Below are positions 62,289-64,000 of a stretch of DNA of 64,000 bases, in pieces; position 1 is the first letter of the stretch; the number at the start of each line of letters is the position of its first letter. Position numbers and translations under genes: made by a program. The notes beneath the pieces are model-generated. The model did not search any database and was not told where the DNA came from. It saw nothing but the letters and a program-made list of their open reading frames with translations. Origin of the DNA: Polyangiaceae bacterium (GTDB lineage Bacteria; Myxococcota_A; Polyangia; Polyangiales; Polyangiaceae); NCBI GenBank assembly GCA_025936115.1, contig JAICTZ010000005.1:244368-308367 (forward strand), in the 5' to 3' direction.

Positions 62289-63992
62289 ATGGCCCGAGGA
62301 ATTGGCTTAAAACCGGCGCCCACGACCCAGGCCGAGCTCGACCACGCTCTGGTTCGCCTCGACGCCGCCGCCCCGCGCCTGGCCGCCCTGCCCCCTGGTG
62401 ACCGCGCTCGCTTGCTGCGCGCCGTCGGCCGTCGCTTTCACGAGCTCGCGCCGCGCTTCAGCGCCCTGGACGCTCGGGCCAAAGGGATCGACGCCGGCAG
62501 CCCGCGCGCGGGGGAGCCCGCGCTCGAGGGACCGATCATCATCCTGCGTTACGTGAACGAGCTTGCGGCGACGCTCGAGCGCACGCGCGTCATTGCTCCC
62601 AGTCGGGTGCGTGAGGAGCGGGGACGCACGGTGGTGGACGCGCTGCCGCTCGATGCGTACGACGGCGTGATCCTGCGTGGCTACCGGGCGGAGGTGTGGC
62701 TCGATCGCACGGTCGCGCCCGAGCGCGTCGCGACGCTGCCGGACGCGCTCATGGCGCGCGAAGGCGAGGTTGCGCTCGTGCTCGGCGCCGGCAACGTCGC
62801 TTCGATCGGGGTCGTGGACGCGCTCGGCCAGTGCTTCGTCGAGGGGCGCGCCTGCATGCTCAAGCTGAGCCCCGTGAACGACTACCTCGGCCCCTTGCTA
62901 GAGCTCGCGTTCGCGCCGCTCGTCAAAGAGGGCTTTCTCGCGCTCGCGTACGGCGGCGCGGACATCGGCGCTTACCTCACGGCGCATCCGGCCATCGACG
63001 CCATTCACGTCACGGGCTCCTACGAAACACACGACGCCATCGTGTGGGGCGCCGATCCCGCGGAGCGGCGCGCCAACAAGGCTCGCGGCGAGCCGCTCTG
63101 CAAGAAGCCCGTGACGAGCGAGCTCGGCAACGTGAGCCCCGCCGTGGTGATGCCGGGAGCCTGGACAGAGCAGGAAATCGAGCATGCGGCGCAGAGCATC
63201 GCGGGCTCCTTCACCTTCAATGCCGGTTTCAACTGCAACGCGACCAAGCTCATCGTGACGCCCCGCGGCTCGCGCGTGCGCGAGCGCCTCCTCGCGCGGC
63301 TGCGGGAGATCCTCGCGGGGTTGCCCGAACGCGCCGCGTACTACCCGGGTGCCGTCGACAAGTACGCGCGCTTTACGACGAGCGGAGGGCACGTCGAAAA
63401 GTTCGGTGTGGCTTCGCCCGTGAGCGACGTGGAATTGCCATGGGCGCTCGTGACGGACCTCGAGCCCGGCGCGCACCCCGCCGTGCTCGAACAGGAGCCG
63501 TTCTGCGCCGTGCTGTCCGAAGTCGCGATCGGCGGCGACGATCCGCTTGCGTTCCTCGCCGAAGTCGCGCCGTTCCTGAACGAGCGCGTCTGGGGCACGC
63601 TGAACGCGATGTTGCTCGTACCTGCGGCGGTCGAGGCCGATCCGCTGCTCTCCGCGGCGCTCGACCGCGCGATTTTCGAGCTGCGCTACGGGGCCGTGTG
63701 CGTGAACGTTTGGCCCGCGGTGACGTACGGCGTCGGCACGCTGCCGTGGGGCGGCCATCCGTCGGCGACGCTCGCCGACGTGCAGAGCGGCCTCGGCTTC
63801 GGCCACAACTCGCTCTTGCTCGAGCACGTCGAGAAGTCAGTGCTGCGCGGTCCGCTCGTCCAATTCCCGAAGCCGTTCTGGTACCCGGGGCATCGGACGC
63901 TCGACCGGCTCGCGCGGGGGCTCGTGGATTTTCAGGCTGCTCCGAGCCCGTGGCGGTTGGCGCCGGTCGCGTGGGCGGCGCTGCGGGGTTGA
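62289..63992 (+). CDS. Aldehyde-dehydrogenase-family protein
   Basis: 567 aa, ending 8 bases before the window edge, apparently complete with a stop at 63990-63992. The NAD(P)-binding part includes VALVLGAGNVASIGV; the catalytic Cys316 is in FNAGFNCNATKL, and ELGNVSPAVVMPG carries the likely active-site Glu. Ends WVAPVAWAALRG-like. Oxidises aldehydes to acids. Substrate not inferred; no operon partner seen inside the window. Confidence 0.85.
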   Translation: MARGIGLKPAPTTQAELDHALVRLDAAAPRLAALPPGDRARLLRAVGRRFHELAPRFSALDARAKGIDAGSPRAGEPALEGPIIILRYVNELAATLERTRVIAPSRVREERGRTVVDALPLDAYDGVILRGYRAEVWLDRTVAPERVATLPDALMAREGEVALVLGAGNVASIGVVDALGQCFVEGRACMLKLSPVNDYLGPLLELAFAPLVKEGFLALAYGGADIGAYLTAHPAIDAIHVTGSYETHDAIVWGADPAERRANKARGEPLCKKPVTSELGNVSPAVVMPGAWTEQEIEHAAQSIAGSFTFNAGFNCNATKLIVTPRGSRVRERLLARLREILAGLPERAAYYPGAVDKYARFTTSGGHVEKFGVASPVSDVELPWALVTDLEPGAHPAVLEQEPFCAVLSEVAIGGDDPLAFLAEVAPFLNERVWGTLNAMLLVPAAVEADPLLSAALDRAIFELRYGAVCVNVWPAVTYGVGTLPWGGHPSATLADVQSGLGFGHNSLLLEHVEKSVLRGPLVQFPKPFWYPGHRTLDRLARGLVDFQAAPSPWRLAPVAWAALRG

Positions 63993-64000
63993 GAGGGGCA

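Noticed and set aside
1..64000. tRNA, rRNA, CRISPR or insertion sequences
   Set aside because: No cloverleaf-like sequence, no spaced direct repeats and no transposase motif noticed in the gene-free stretches, though a proper scan was not possible by eye.

Overview
The window is very GC-rich DNA (third codon positions almost all G or C) packed with exported lipoproteins that carry long Gly/Ser/Ala/Thr-rich linkers behind a lipobox. It also has enhancer-type (sigma-54-like) promoter motifs, an HMG-CoA synthase, a Ku/LigD pair and many GntR/SNF2-class single genes. This combination points to a large-genome myxobacterium (Myxococcota, probably Polyangiales-like). That assignment is inference from style, not from a marker gene. 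No rRNA, tRNA, CRISPR array, integrase or intact transposase was found.

Region 1 (1-28,200) is an accessory surface region. It starts with the 3' end of a conserved hypothetical gene and a Cys-repeat lipoprotein whose stop overlaps the start of a ferritin-like protein. Next come a frameshifted beta-propeller lipoprotein pseudogene, a lipoprotein with a glycosidase-like C-terminal domain, a decayed lipoprotein remnant, and a lipoprotein ending in a carbohydrate-binding-like domain. A minus-strand block (20024 down to 7271) then encodes four closely spaced exported proteins: a 2093-aa mosaic with a C-type lectin domain, a small membrane-anchored protein, a 1554-aa trypsin-like/FG-GAP lipoprotein and an RCC1-like lipoprotein. 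Upstream of it lies a HEAT-repeat lipoprotein whose N-terminal part resembles the lipid-binding domain of vitellogenin-type proteins. It is followed by four plus-strand lipoproteins, including a metzincin-like protease (HExxHxxGxxH) and a receptor-L-domain/LRR-like protein.

Region 2 (28,200-46,510) is mostly housekeeping and DNA metabolism: a GH13 amylase-family enzyme next to a SNF2 helicase, a YifB/ComM-type ATPase, a broken nucleotidyltransferase with a small partner ORF, the NHEJ pair ku-ligD behind a sigma-54-like promoter, two small lipoproteins, a CBS protein, a Nif3 protein, a GntR regulator, a beta-barrel protein and a hypothetical protein.

Region 3 (46,550-64,000) holds a flavin reductase, a PhoD-like phosphatase, a second receptor-L-domain lipoprotein and a GH5-like glycosidase with a small partner. 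It then has a compact minus-strand operon (di-heme oxidoreductase, imelysin/EfeO-like protein, cytochrome P460-like lipoprotein, outer-membrane beta-barrel protein) preceded by a good Fur-box match that overlaps a sigma-70-type promoter. After that come mvaS, an S4 RNA-binding protein, a membrane protein coupled to dusB, a coiled-coil protein with a membrane partner, and an aldehyde-dehydrogenase-family enzyme that ends 8 bases before the window edge.

The strongest system candidates are the Fur-box operon at 52328-56112 (likely iron acquisition at the cell envelope) and the giant lectin/protease surface block at 7271-20024.
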